This document shows positions 18,722 to 31,000 of a stretch of DNA of 64,000 bases, one piece after another (position 1 is the first letter of the stretch; each line of letters starts with the position of its first letter). Position numbers and translations under genes: made by a program. The stretch comes from Gamsiella multidivaricata (Eukaryota; Mortierellomycota; Mortierellomycetes; Mortierellales; Mortierellaceae): the NCBI RefSeq assembly GCF_025024155.1, contig NW_026251756.1:246395-310394 (forward strand), read 5' to 3'. Under the pieces are notes generated by a model. The model ran no database searches. It saw only the letters and a program-made list of their open reading frames with translations, and was not told the DNA's origin.

Positions 18722-21307
18722 ATGCCGAGCACCAGCAGGAGCCGTAGCAGGGAGAGGAACGATCGCCACGAGAGCAGTAGGGTCCGGTCCAAATCGCCTT
18801 CACATCGCCATTCTTCACGCGATCGATATAGGGATGACGAGCGCAGGAGGGACAAGGATAGCGACAGACGCCGAGACAAAGAGAGCGAGAGATCATCTTC
18901 GCACCGCGACGAGCCTCGCGATCGCAACTCGGAAGACAGGCGACGAGACTCTAGGGAGAGAGGTAGAGATAGGGGTACGGACAAAGATTCAAGGCGACAC
19001 AGCGATCGCTCGCGAGACAGGGATCGAGGCCACGATAGTGGTTCCAGACGCCGTCGGGATTCGAACAGCGAGGACGATCGAGAGCGGAATCATCATTCTT
19101 CTTCAAGCAAGAAAAAATCTAAGCGAGATCATGATGATTCTAAGAAGAAAGCGCGCGAGACCTCAGAAGAGCGCGCCATCAGGAAAGAGCAGCGGAAAAG
19201 GGAAAAAGAAGATCAGAAGAAGGCGCTCGAAGTCGCCATGACTAATTACTCAAATTCCGACAACCCTTTCAATGATGTGAATCTGGCTCAGAAATTCACA
19301 TGGGCAAAGAAGCGTGAGGTCGAGAAAAAGAAGGGAATTAGTGCAGCAGAGTCGGCAAGGAGGGACATTGCGAGGAGAGAGGAAGCTAGAATCGAATTGG
19401 AGAAGCTGACAAAGAAGAGAGCTGAGCGTGAGCGTGAGAGAGAAGAAAGGGAGGAGGAATTAGTCAGGATTCAACGTGCTTCGGAGCAGGCGCAGCTCGG
19501 CGATTGGCAGGCCCAGGAGGAAGAGTTCTACTTGAAGCAGGCTAAGAGACGTGCAGAAATTAGGATCAAGAGCAACAGAGCAAAGCCGATCGACATTCTT
19601 GCCATGAACATCAAGCTGATTGCCGAGGATACAGAGGAAAATGAAGAGGACGAGGAAGAAGACGATATCGGTCTTGAGATCGATGTCGAGGAGCCATACA
19701 CGATTTTTGATGTAAGTCCTATTATTGCATCGACAGCTTCCAATCCAGAACAAAAAAAAAATATCATGCAAATGTACTCACGCAGTGTTCGCTTTTGTAG
19801 AATTTGAGCCTGGAAGAGGTTCAAGAGTTACTCCACGACATCAAGTTTTACCTCAGTCTCGACAAGGCCGATCAGACCACAGATTTCTGGAGGGCAATGT
19901 TGATCGTCTGCGAGGACAAGCTGAGTGAATTGGATTCATCGCGTGCAGAACAGAGTGTTGTTGCGCCCCATATTGCTCAGGACATTGCTAACAAATTGGC
20001 CGGCAAGTCACATGAAGAGCTCACGTTACTCCAGGGCCAAATCCAACGGAAGCTGGCAGGTGGCGGCGCAATCGATGTCGATTATTGGGAGGCGCTTTTG
20101 AAAACTTTGATCGTCTGGAAAGCAAAGGTAAAGCAAAGCTACCCTATCGTTTGTTTGTATGACATCAATGCGATCTTTTATCCAGACTGTGCTGACGATC
20201 TATAATTATTTATATTAGGCCAAACTGAACATGATTCATCAACTTATTCTCCAAAAGCGCTTGGAGCAACTGAAGATGCGTCAACTGAAGGAGGCTGAGA
20301 AGGAAAAGGCAGAACTGGCAGCGGTCCTGGCGATGCAGACCTTGGATGTGGAGGGTGATGTGAGAGGTCTGAGGGAAATCAACGAAGACGATATAGAATA
20401 TGCACAGGAGGATGAGGACCTGGGCATGGACGGAGTCGCCCCATCGGCCGTTCCTTACGACCGCGCGATGAGTCCTGAGCCCTTTGATACTCTCGCCAGA
20501 GAAGACCAAAACTTGGCCATTGTGGATCAGTGGGATGATTGGGCTGAAATTGTATGTGAACTTTACTTGGTTTTCGTCTCTATTCTATTACGAAGTGGTC
20601 CATTGATATTGATGTTTATTTTTCTCGTTTCGTTAGTTGGAGAAGCGTGGACAGGTTCTCAGCAAGCAATTCAACCCTAAGAAGAAGAGTCACGACCAGG
20701 ATACAGGCGAGCAGCATCCGGACGACGACTTTGTATCCAAGATCCTGTTCGACAAGGAGGCAGCCAAGCAATTGGCAGGAAACGAAGAAGTGTTTAATGT
20801 CGAGGCCTCATTACAGCGACAACAGGTACGATTGAACTCGCCCTGGACCTTGAACCCATTTTTGACGTGGAAGGAGATGCCATGTTTCTCACATCTTTAT
20901 TCGTCAATGACAACCAATAGACATACATGTGGCAAGACAAGTACCGACCACGCAAGCCTCGCTTCTTCAACCGTGTGCACACAGGATACGAATGGAACAA
21001 ATACAATCAAACCCATTACGACCACGACAACCCGCCACCAAAGGTCGTCCAGGGTTATAAGTTCAATTTATTCTATCCTGATCTCATCGACAAGTCTCAG
21101 GCCCCGACATATGAGATTATCAAGGAGCCCGATACCAACGATACCGTACTAATCAAGTTCAAGGCTGGGCCACCCTATGAGGATATCGCATTCAGGATTG
21201 TCAACCGTGAATGGGAGCATTCGCACAAGAGGGGATACAAATCTGTCTTTGATCGCGGAGTCCTCCAGCTGCACTTCAACTTTAAGCGACAATTCTATAG
21301 GCGTTAA
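18722..21307 (+). CDS. CACTIN: Cactin homologue (spliceosome-associated)
   Basis: Exons 18722-19711, 19801-20127, 20219-20551, 20637-20825 and 20921-21307 give 741 residues. The N-terminal 180 residues are an RS/RD/RE-rich low-complexity region typical of splicing factors. The middle domain (PFNDVNLAQKFTWAKKREVE, EEVQELLHDIKFYLSLDK, DYWEALL) and the C-terminal cactin domain (YMWQDKYRPRKPRFFNRVHT, GYKFNLFYPDLIDKSQAPTY, GVLQLHFNFKRQFYRR) are intact and end at the family's usual last residues. Known cactins bind the spliceosome and support efficient splicing and sister-chromatid cohesion in yeast and animals. The start is the ATG at 18722, which directly precedes the RS region. Longer frames upstream belong to the promoter. 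Confidence 0.93.
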
Positions 21308-21437
21308 CCGTCGTAATAGTAAAATCCTTGATCTTTATGCTGTCATGGACGACTTTGTATATTAGTGGATATTGTTACAATGGATAGGAATGGTGATAGC
21401 TAGCCTATGTGCTGATATTACAGGAAAGCGTATGCAA

Positions 21438-23446
21438 TCATGCGACGGTCTTTTCGTCAGAGACATCCAAGATTTGGCTCTTGCCGTCCTTGACCTCGAA
21501 GATCTCGCTGTTGTGGGCGGTATCCATCTGGCCCGGCTGACCCACATTCTCACTGCCACGCTCAATGTTGAGGTCCTCCATGGACGACTCAGGCTGCTCG
21601 GACATCTTGGCGGGATCGCTGTTGGCCGCCAAGAGGATAGTAAATACGAGACCTATGCCTCCGATAACAGCGACAGTGTAAAACGCAGCTTGGTAGCCAG
21701 GGAGGAGTTCAGCCCCCATAGCAGTGGCGGGGTTACGGCCGTTGGCGATGATGTTGGAGATAGCAACACCGATGGGAGCGCCAAGTTGAAGGGAGACATT
21801 GTACACTAAAATGAGGACAAAAAACGATGATTGTCAATACGATGGATCAGACTTGGTAGCAGAGTGGGTCAAATGAAGGATCCTTTCGAGTGAATAACTT
21901 ACCAGCGCCGACAACGCCCTGGTCTTCATCGTTGGCATCAGCGACAGAGTTGATCTGGCAGCAGAGCCAGATAGGGGCCATACCCAAGAAGTTCAGGATC
22001 AAGGAAGGAAAGGGGATGGACCAATACGAAGAGTCGACCTTGATCTGGGCCCAAAGGACACCCGAGGCGATCAAGAAGAACCAGCCGATTATCATAATAA
22101 CCTTTGTTCTGACCATAGTCACCAGCCTGGTGAGTGCAATGATGGCAGCGATAGCACCGACACCATGGACAATGTAAGCGAAAGAAGTATTCAGGGCGGT
22201 GTAGCCGAGTACGTTCTGGAGGACCAAGGACGAGAAAAAGATCATGGCGTTCATGGACGCAGAGACGCAGATGATGATAACACAGGATGCAATCAGACGA
22301 CGCGATCGCCAGATACGGAAGGGCATGATGGGGTAGCTGATCCTAGTTTCAACCACAATAAAGACGACCAAAAGCGCGAGACCGACGATAAAGGGCGCTA
22401 GGGTCGAGGCGACGCCCCAGCCAGCAGAGGGACCCTCACTGAGGTAGTATATGATGGCGACAATGCTGAGCGTGAAGGACAGGATGCCAATTATATCGAG
22501 GCGACGATCCGTGGCCTTGGACTGGCTCAGCTCGACAGGAATGACAACGAAACCCAGGAAGGTCATTATGAACCCAATAATGGCAGTGATATAAAAGATC
22601 CATCGCCAGCCTTTCGTTGGGTGAAATCAAGCAATGAAATTAATAACAGGATCAGGCAAAAGGCTAACCGGCGCCTTCGAGCCATAGTTCAAGGGATCTG
22701 GTGCCTTACCAATGGTCGAGCCTAAGATACCGCCGAGGAGAACCCCAATAACCGATCCGACTGCGCCCGTGCCACCAAAGATAGCCAAGGCCTTTGTGCG
22801 CTCAGGTCCCACAGGATAAGTAGTAGTCAAGATGGCCAATGCACTTGGTACAGTGAATCCGGCGCCCATGCCCTGCAATGCACGGCCGACAGACATAACG
22901 ATCGGGTCTTTGGCGAAGCCATTGACGACGGCCCAGATCGAGAACCAGGTAACTCCGGCAATGTAGATGCGACGGTGACCAAACAGGTCGCCTAAACGAC
23001 CGCCGATCAGAAGGAAGGCGCCATAAGCCAGAGCATATGCGGAAGTGACCCTTGAAGTTGGAAGAAGAGGGTAGCAGAGAAACAAACAGTTGCAGGTTTA
23101 GTAAACGGGTTCATATTGGCTGTACGTTTGCGCGGAGTGCGTCGGTGTATATTCTTACCATTGCAGCTGGTCGACTTTGTATCCGACCTGGCTCATGATG
23201 TCTGGCAAAGTGATGGTTACACTGGCAACATTGATGATATCGAGCATCTACGCAGCATCGAAAGGAGTACACGTATTGTATCGCTGAGCAATGAGGTCCA
23301 TGCACGATCAGGTTATCAAGAAATAGGGAGACGTTGTTGGTAAGACGTACCTGTGCCATGGAGACCAGGGCGAGGAGGAGAGTCTTGCTCTGGTCCAGTC
23401 TGCGGTACCACGGCAGCTTTGGAGCGATCGTGGATGAGCTCTCCAT
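21438..23446 (-). CDS. MFS drug:H+ antiporter, DHA2 (14-TM) type
   Basis: This is a multi-exon membrane transporter read from 23446 downward. Exon 1 is short (MESSSTIAPKLPWYRRLDQS, then one hydrophobic stretch), followed by a small exon with MLDIINVASVTITLPDIM and a long central part. Family signatures are the motif-A loop GGRLGDLFGHRRIY, GRALQGMGAGFTVPSALA (motif C region), and multiple helices through VELSQSK, RISYPIMPFRIWRSRR and GVVGAG. The acidic C-terminal tail ends DVSDEKTVA. This organisation fits the DHA2 group that exports drugs or secondary metabolites, or handles basic amino acids; the substrate cannot be read. At least four short introns interrupt it. No biosynthetic cluster lies beside it. 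The region 22630-22690, between TM-rich exons, was joined by eye and is the least certain splice. Confidence 0.85.
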
Positions 23447-24860
23447 GATGTAGAGTGTATTATTGTAAATATAAGGAAAAGAAAGAAAGACGTGTAAGGG
23501 TCTAAGAACAAGCAAGTGGCAGCAGTGGATGTGAGAGGCACTTTGTGCATCTTTATACACCCTGCCGCGGGCTGCGGGCTGCAGTGTGAACACATCTGAG
23601 GGAGTCCCAAGGCAACGCAAGCGATTACGCACTTTCGATTGCTTTCGAAGGAGGATGCATCTGAGTCTCATAGTTGCGCTCCGCCCCGCAGACACCTCCC
23701 TTCCCCTGCGTAGTTGTTTCTTAAAGAAAACCATTCGACAGCCAATCGAAGAGGGCCATACAGTCCGGGTAACCACCTCGCTTTTTATCTTTTATTTTAC
23801 TTTTATTTACTGAATAGGCTTTGTAACGCACGCGTAGACCCTGCCTCGCTTTTTTTCCCTTTTCCAGTCCCCTCTCGCGCTTCGCGCTTAAATCTGTATC
23901 CGAAAAGTGTACATGTATGTCCCAGCCGGGATCATGATTGTCAATCCTAAAAGCATCCATAGCAAACCGGCTCAGGCAATGGCAGCGCCTCACACCCATA
24001 CTGCTAATTGCGGGAGGACTGCGGGGGGGCAGGGGATACACTGCAGTCAAGGCGCGGGTACTTTACATCGAGTGCGGTACTCGATCCCTTCCCCCCTTTC
24101 CTCCCCCCTCCTCCTCCTCGACACATGTAGCTACCTGGGACAATGCACAAGGGCAACGCGCAGAGTGGTTCTATTCCTCGTCCCGCGGCACTAATGCAGG
24201 CAACAGGTCCTGTTCGATGGATTTGTTACTGCAGTGTGCCCTTTTTGCTGCCTGCAGATAACCAACACATGTCATTGTATTGCGTGATGTAGGCTGCACA
24301 TTCAGTGCTAGGCCTGCAGCATGCAGCGCAGGCACCAACAGACGCCGTTATCACAGCCTTCCTCTTTATTGGGGGGCCAGCGTCTCCTTACCGTTCCTAC
24401 CCCCATTCCAGAACATATTCCGACTACTATTGCTTGGATGCTCAAGCTGCCCCCTCTTTCTCAGACATATAATGGATCAAACCCCCTTCGCATCTCTTGC
24501 AGCACGGTATCCAGCTCTATAGTTATTCCTTCCCGTTATCGTCTACCATTGTGTGAGGAAACTTCCAAGCTCCTATCCACCTAGACGTATTTGTATGCGA
24601 TATGCCTGGCGGTTGTCGGCTCAGGACACGAGCAGGCGTTGCATTTACATGCTTATGATTAAATCTAATGGACATCCATACATCGACAAGCGTTTCTTTC
24701 TCAAGTGCTTGTTCCTTGAGGGCCGCGCTCGGGGTTAAGTATGCACGTTACTCAAATCAACCTAATGCCCATGGCAACTTCCACGTCACTTGTGGGGTGG
24801 AAAATAACGTTGGAAATAACATCACGGTTGAGCCTTCTGTATTTGACTCGTACCAGAGGA
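23447..24860. other. Long spacer without supported gene
   Basis: The promoter of the MFS gene lies at its left end, and the 3' end of the MULE-type transposase begins at its right end. C/T-rich and G-rich patches (about 24020-24120) are present. Short frames lack protein-like composition. The transposon's terminal repeat should lie here, but I could not identify it by eye. Confidence 0.4.
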
Positions 24861-27656
24861 CTATTTTTGATACCGCTGTCCTGCTTGTGAGGCATTCAGG
24901 CCTTGAATCTCGAGTAAAGTGTTTTTTGTGGTCGCCACAACAGATTTGAGGTACTCGAGTGTACATTTCCTTTTCTTTCTTGCCTCCACTGCGGCGCCCA
25001 TTTGCTTCATCAACCCCATTAATAAACCCTCATTATCCTCAAACTCTTGTCTGGTCGCCACTTCTCTGGCAACTCTTTCGAATTCCTGCTCTGCTGCCCT
25101 TTTCCGGTCGAGTTGCAAACGGAGTAATGGCGCTAATCCTGCCTCCAAATCTGGTCCGAAAAAATCCATATTCTGGACATGTTGCTCCTGAGCGACGGCA
25201 GGTTCAATGGCAGATTCAATCGCAGGCTCACCGGAATAGGATACCCTCACACTTTTATAGAGCCTCTGAACCAGGTACATGTGCTTGCAAGGGATCAGGT
25301 GAAGACAATAATCGGCACAACTGCATGACACAATGCTGGTAACATCGTTGTTGTGGCGGACAATGTATGAAACGTCAGCTCTAACAAAGGATTTGACGAC
25401 AAACTGGAAAAAAGGATGGTAAAAAAGTAAGCATAAGCATGAAACCACAACCACCACGATATTTTTGACAAATTAAGCCAAGCCAGAACCTACTTTGTGC
25501 TGGATCAGTGCCTCAACCATAAGCAGGGCAACATTAAGATCCAGTCTCATTGCCTCTTTTTTCCTCCTAGCGTCGTATGTTGACAATGGCGGGTCAGCAA
25601 ATTCCTCTGTAATCTGGTAAAGTCTCTTCTGGAAGTCAACGTCCACTGCTCCCTGCAACAGAAACACAAGATCATCCGGGTGCAGATTACGCTGACTTCC
25701 TAGATGGTGCCTCTTCAACGTCTTGTGCCAGCTTTCTACAAGGTTGTTGGTATTGATATGCTGGTAATTCTATATTGCAAAACAATAAGGATAGTGGTTA
25801 ACGGTTATGTGCAAGTTGGACGGGAGTCAGCCTTGCCTAACAACACTCAATTTAGCCTTTCTCACAGTACCTTTCTAAGGTACAATGCCCATTTCTCCAC
25901 TCGTTCTGGGACCATCCACGTTTTCAGGTAGTTGATCATCTTCTTACGTTTCAGGAACGCCTTTGTGAAACCATCCCACTTCTGCACTCGCTCTGCATCA
26001 GTTCTGGCATTCCGTATCTCTTTCAAAGGTAGTCGCATAGCATTACAGACGTCAACCTATGAGAATAGAAACAGAACAATGACAGTGTGTTAGGAGTATG
26101 CTGCCACTCAACCCTTTTCCTTTCCTTATTGAATCGTTGCACTTGCTCCATGATATTCTTTTGTCTTTCGCTCCCATGCCTGTGCAACATGAAACGAGCA
26201 GTAATAGATATCCAGTGTCTTGAATGATTGTCGTAACGCCTCTGTTTCTGTCTGGGAGCAGTCTACCATGAATTTGGACGCGTTCAAGCCACAGTGCTCC
26301 CTTGACCCATTTCAGCCAGGTCCTAAGAGTATTACTAAGGAAAAAGTGTTAAGGGCACTGACAGTCAAGGAGCAACGAGAGTAAAGTAATAGAGAGAGAT
26401 GAATCGTTTGGTGAGTAGGGAAGCAGGGCGTAGAAACAAGAGACGACAGGACAACTAACATTGATTCAGAGTTGCAAACCATGAAGGCAATTGGTATGCC
26501 AATATTCGCTGCTCGATCTCGGACAAGGAGAGTGAAAAGGTATGCAGATGGGAACACTTTCTCGTTATCTGGATCAGGCAGCAATGATCTGACGGCCTTG
26601 TGCGTCGAATCCATGCAGACGATGCCATGGTGACTTGACATAACCTTGAGGGTGGTACATGAAGATAATAGAGCTTGGTCCTTAGTAGAAAGGCGCGGAG
26701 GAATTTCAACAAAGCATAAACTTAACCAAGAGCTCACTTCCAACTGGAACTCGGTGGACCAAGCAAAAAAGTAATTGTTTGTAATCCCGCACACGTTATC
26801 AACAAAATGGCCTTTTCCACCCTCCTTCTCGATTTGCTCCATCTAGAGCTTCACGCTTGTAGTGGGGTTGATTGACTTACGAGACCCACTTGTCCTTGCG
26901 CGGTACACAGCAGAACGCACATCATTGTACTTCATGTAGTACAAAGGAGCAGCAGGGCCTTTAATTTTTCGGGATCTTTGCTACAATTCAGGCAAGAAGA
27001 GAGTTGTCAGCACTGAACGTTTGAACCCAAGAACAATGAAAAATATTGTAACAGAATGCAGCTGTGCCTCTTACATGCATAATTGACTTTTTGTTGGGAC
27101 GCAGCAATGCCTTTATTGCTGCCCATTTCATACCGCTGCGAGCCTGCTTTGCGGTCCAAGTTCGTTCATTTCTGCCCAAAGGAATCCTCGATCTTGCTGA
27201 GCCAGAATCGTCATGAGAATGCCTCCATTTGTACGAGACATTCACTACCTCTTTACCGACTGGTTTTGTCATCCTGATCTCGACAGGACAGGCTGCACCA
27301 ACAGAGTCGCGGGTGATAGTCAATTTTGTTGGTCTTTTGTGCCTTCTGCAACTGAAACGAAAGCTCCAATCATTCCGTTTTGGTGCGCCAACTGAGCCTC
27401 CATAACCCACAGGTCTAAAAGTCGGGAGTTGACTGTCAGGGCTACCCTTCAAGAGACCGTGATTACACCCTCCTTCAGTGCGATGCACAAATTGAATCGC
27501 GGTTCGCTCCCGATGCCAGAAGGTCTTAAAATCGTCAGCAGACAATGCCGCTTTCCAAATTTCGTTCTCATGTGAAATCACGTTTGGCGTGTATAGTGTG
27601 GTGGGATCGAAGTCGCTAGGATCGAGTAAGATGTCCTTGACTCTGAGACCGGACAT
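24861..27656 (-). mobile_element. MULE (Mutator-like) transposase gene, probably with one frameshift
   Basis: This is a multi-exon minus-strand transposase from the ATG at 27656 (MSGLRVKDILLDPSDFDP) to 24861. The N-terminal zinc/WRKY-GCM-like DNA-binding part is seen in RFSCRRHKRPTKL, CPVEIRM and VSYKWRHSH. The MULE catalytic domain follows: GIVCMDSTHKAVRSLLPD (first Asp), KFMVDCSQTETEALRQSFKT (second Asp), YYCSFHVAQAWERKTKEYH, and NNLVESWHKTLKRHHLG (the Glu). A SWIM zinc finger closes it (CSCADYCLHLIPCKHMYLV), followed by a coiled, charged tail. Near 26290 the frame changes between TWLKWVKG and HCGLNASK with no intron signal, which looks like a one-base deletion and would inactivate this copy. 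It faces away from the PIN/Fanzor-like gene with about 415 bp between them. Confidence 0.8.
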
Positions 27657-28070
27657 GAGAAGAGAATAAAGTGAGAGAGGAATGGAATAAAACAAGCTTG
27701 ATTTTTTTAAATTGATTTCAGACGTCTTTGCTCTCTGGTGACTTGACTTCTCCCAGCTCAGCAGGTAAGGGAATGATTCCTAGCTTTCCTCACTTTTCAG
27801 CCCTAAACTAAACTCTGGGAATGTTTATGGTCAGGTCCAAATGACCGTTCTCTGTCCAAAGGACGCATTCAATTTATTTTTTAGGACAAAGCCGTACATC
27901 AACCTTAACTCCTCTTTTTGCATTTCAAACTTCAATAGACTTTGGTGATTTCCCACTTTCAACCCTCTTTCTCTTTCAACTCTTCACTGCCCTGATTCAA
28001 TTACTTCATTCCAGCAAACACACTACACAATCGACCACGACTCTTCCCTCGCACTACTCGACTTCACGGG
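27657..28070. promoter_or_regulatory. Divergent spacer between MULE transposase and PIN/Fanzor-like gene
   Basis: A non-coding 414-bp spacer separates two divergent starts. It is pyrimidine-rich on the plus strand near 27950-28050 (CTCTTTCTCTTTCAACTC), resembling a fungal 5' leader. Both genes may share this promoter. Confidence 0.4.
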
Positions 28071-31000
28071 ATGGGTTTGAAGGGTTGGTTCCCCTTCATT
28101 TGCAAGAAGGGATACGAGCCCACAGTCATTCAGCAATCAGGAACAACAACAACCTCAACCACATCCACCAAGAGGATCGATTTGCTCTCGCGGTTCTCGG
28201 TCATTCGTACCGCCTATACACAAAACTCTGTAGAAAAGGCCCATGCGATCCTGGAAAAGGATATTGAGCAGTTCGGTTCCAAGGATACTGTTATTGTCTA
28301 TGTGGATGGAGCCCAGGCGCAAGAGAAAGAACACACCGCACAGGCTCGACAGAAGACCCGAGAGAAGGCGGCAAGCCGTTGCAAAGAGGCCTTGGACTTT
28401 CTTCAAGACAGGATCGACCGCAATTTAAAAGTCGGAAACGACACTTCACAGATGTGAAGACAAATATGGCATCAACATTCTACTGGTCCCTGCCCATTCG
28501 AGCGTCCTTTGTGGAGTATATGACCCAAGCGGGATGGAAGGTATAGACCTGTGAGACTGAGGCCGACGTCGCGATCGCTCGGGACTGCGAACCAGGCGAC
28601 ACTGTTGTTTCTGCAGATAGCGACATGATGGCCTACCCCAGTACCTCAACCTTATGGCGTCCTATCGCCAGGAACTTGATCTTGGTATACAATCTGAAGG
28701 ACGTCCGTCGCACTCTCGACTTCTCAGAGGCCCAACTCACAGCCCTTGCAGTTGTATCTGGCAACGATTACGGCAAGAGCATCTACTCGCTTGGTGCAGC
28801 TACCAATTACTCTGTTATCAAAGCCATCCGAGACAAAGGTATTTTATATTGATGTGTGTGACAGAGTTAGACTTTGACCTTTAACTAACTAAATATTGTT
28901 TGCCACTCTTTTTAGACACCCTGGGTACAGTAGCCGAGTATCTGAACGATCCCAAGGTTGCATCCAAGAATGCTGCTGTCCGTAACAACGAGGAAAAGAC
29001 ATTTGAAGTGGCCATCAAAGTTTTCGTATATCTCAAGCAGACTCCTGCCACCAGCAGTCCCCCTCTGTTGGAAGCCCAGCCTACGGCGATCTTCACAGAC
29101 GGTTTTTGGATCTTTGTGCCCTGTATAGGCAACAAAAGGAAAACGGCCCTTCACAAACGAGGTAAATTGTTTTGGTCTTTTTTTTGAGCAATGGCTTTGC
29201 ATTCACTCCTTCCTTCATCTCATCTCTGCCTTATTTTTTTGATGTTTATAGTCCTCCCGAGGTGCCCATTATACGACTGCACCACTCTCATGCGGCGATC
29301 AGGTTCAAGACTGTGGAGTCGCCTGCTGTGCTGAAACGTGTCTCTGGTCACTTGGGATCATTGCCATCACAAGAGCTTCAGTCAGATGTGCAGGACCAGT
29401 CAACTGTCTCCTCAACGTCGTCTCAGCAACTAGAGAGACACCCACCATTAGCGAGGGCAAATATCCCAAAAAATCGTCAAAATACTCCTTCAAGATGAGG
29501 ACAGGATCAACCCAGCGCCCACCGCCAGACAAGATGAAGGTTTATAAGTTTAAACCATACAAGGAATGGACCGACTCTCCTGAAGACTCAACCCTGGACA
29601 GTAAAGCCAAACCCAAGGTCAAGCCCAAGCCCAAGTTCAAGATCAAGACCCTCGCTACTTCGACTGCAAATACCAGGAAGCTGGCAGTCATGCGCCACTT
29701 GGCTTACCATCATCCCACCTCGTCCCTTAAAGTTGGTACTCTGGCCGCGAACGTCAAGCGAGCAGTACCAAACAATGGTGTTCTCCAACAAGAGGTCATA
29801 CATTGCATCCGAGATCTGATGCAGGAAGCAGCCCGAGTAAAGCGGAAAGGCCAGCAAGTGATCGGAAAGTTTGTCGACTACATCAACAAGCATGGACTAG
29901 GACCCATTGATCGTCAATTTATGGATCTGTTCTGTCCTCGAGTATCCATGAATGATGTCAAGGATGAGGAGAATGAAGAGACGGAGGAGGAGGGGATGGG
30001 GACAGCGAGGACGATTTGGACGACAAGCCAAAGGGTGGCGGAGGCTCTGCTCAGTCCTCTTTCCTGTTGAGTTTCCTGACATCCATATACTCTGGAAACC
30101 GCTCAAGAAATGCTGGTACTGGCTCGACAGTCAATGAATTTATTGATCGACCCATTCATCTCCAGCTGTACACACCACCACCACCGGCATCTAATGGCTG
30201 CAAGCACAAAGCAGTCTTTACACCATCGGAACTGGTAGCATCCGTCTTCACCCAACTCAGGGTCGAACTCAAGAAGATGTACAAGAACGGTTCCTGCGAT
30301 CTGTACAAAAAGGTAAGGGTTGCAAACTGCTAGTCAGTTCAATATGCATCAAGCCAACAGCAAACAAAGGTAATTATTCTTACTTATTATCTTCTATCTC
30401 TTGGATTGTAGCTCATGGCAAGAAAGGAAAAGGGTCTCTTGGGTTCCGACGTTGATGTGGAGATTCAGGGGAAGTATCTGCTGTTGAGAACTTCCTTGCC
30501 CTTAACAAAATCAGTCCAAACCCTCGAAGGATCATTCCCATAACAAATTCAAGGCAACCGTTTGTGAGTTTTACGGAGCGTAACCTTGTTGGGTTCTTTT
30601 TCAGTCGTGGAGGGGTTCTGAGAGCTCAAGTTCAGGAACTGGTCGGTACCATCTGCACTTCTATTGTAGATGCCCAGGAGCATATAGGCAATATGGAACC
30701 TGGGATTCTCATCAAAAAATTCCTGGCTGATATCGGTCTCAAGGGCCTGACCAATCGCCAGCGGCGAAAAGCAGGGCATCGTGGGGCAATCGAGTTGCTA
30801 AACCTTGAGGAACTCGAGACCGATCTTCATATGTTGGACAGCAAGGACTTCCGACCGGAAACTTATCTCACCAAGAAGTATGTCCCAAGAGGGACAGTGC
30901 GGACCGATGGCTTCCATCTACAGCTATTATGTTTTAAGCGCAGAGAGCTTCTGTCAGTCAAGTGGAAACGGCTTCCTCAAGATCGATTGCCACGACGATT

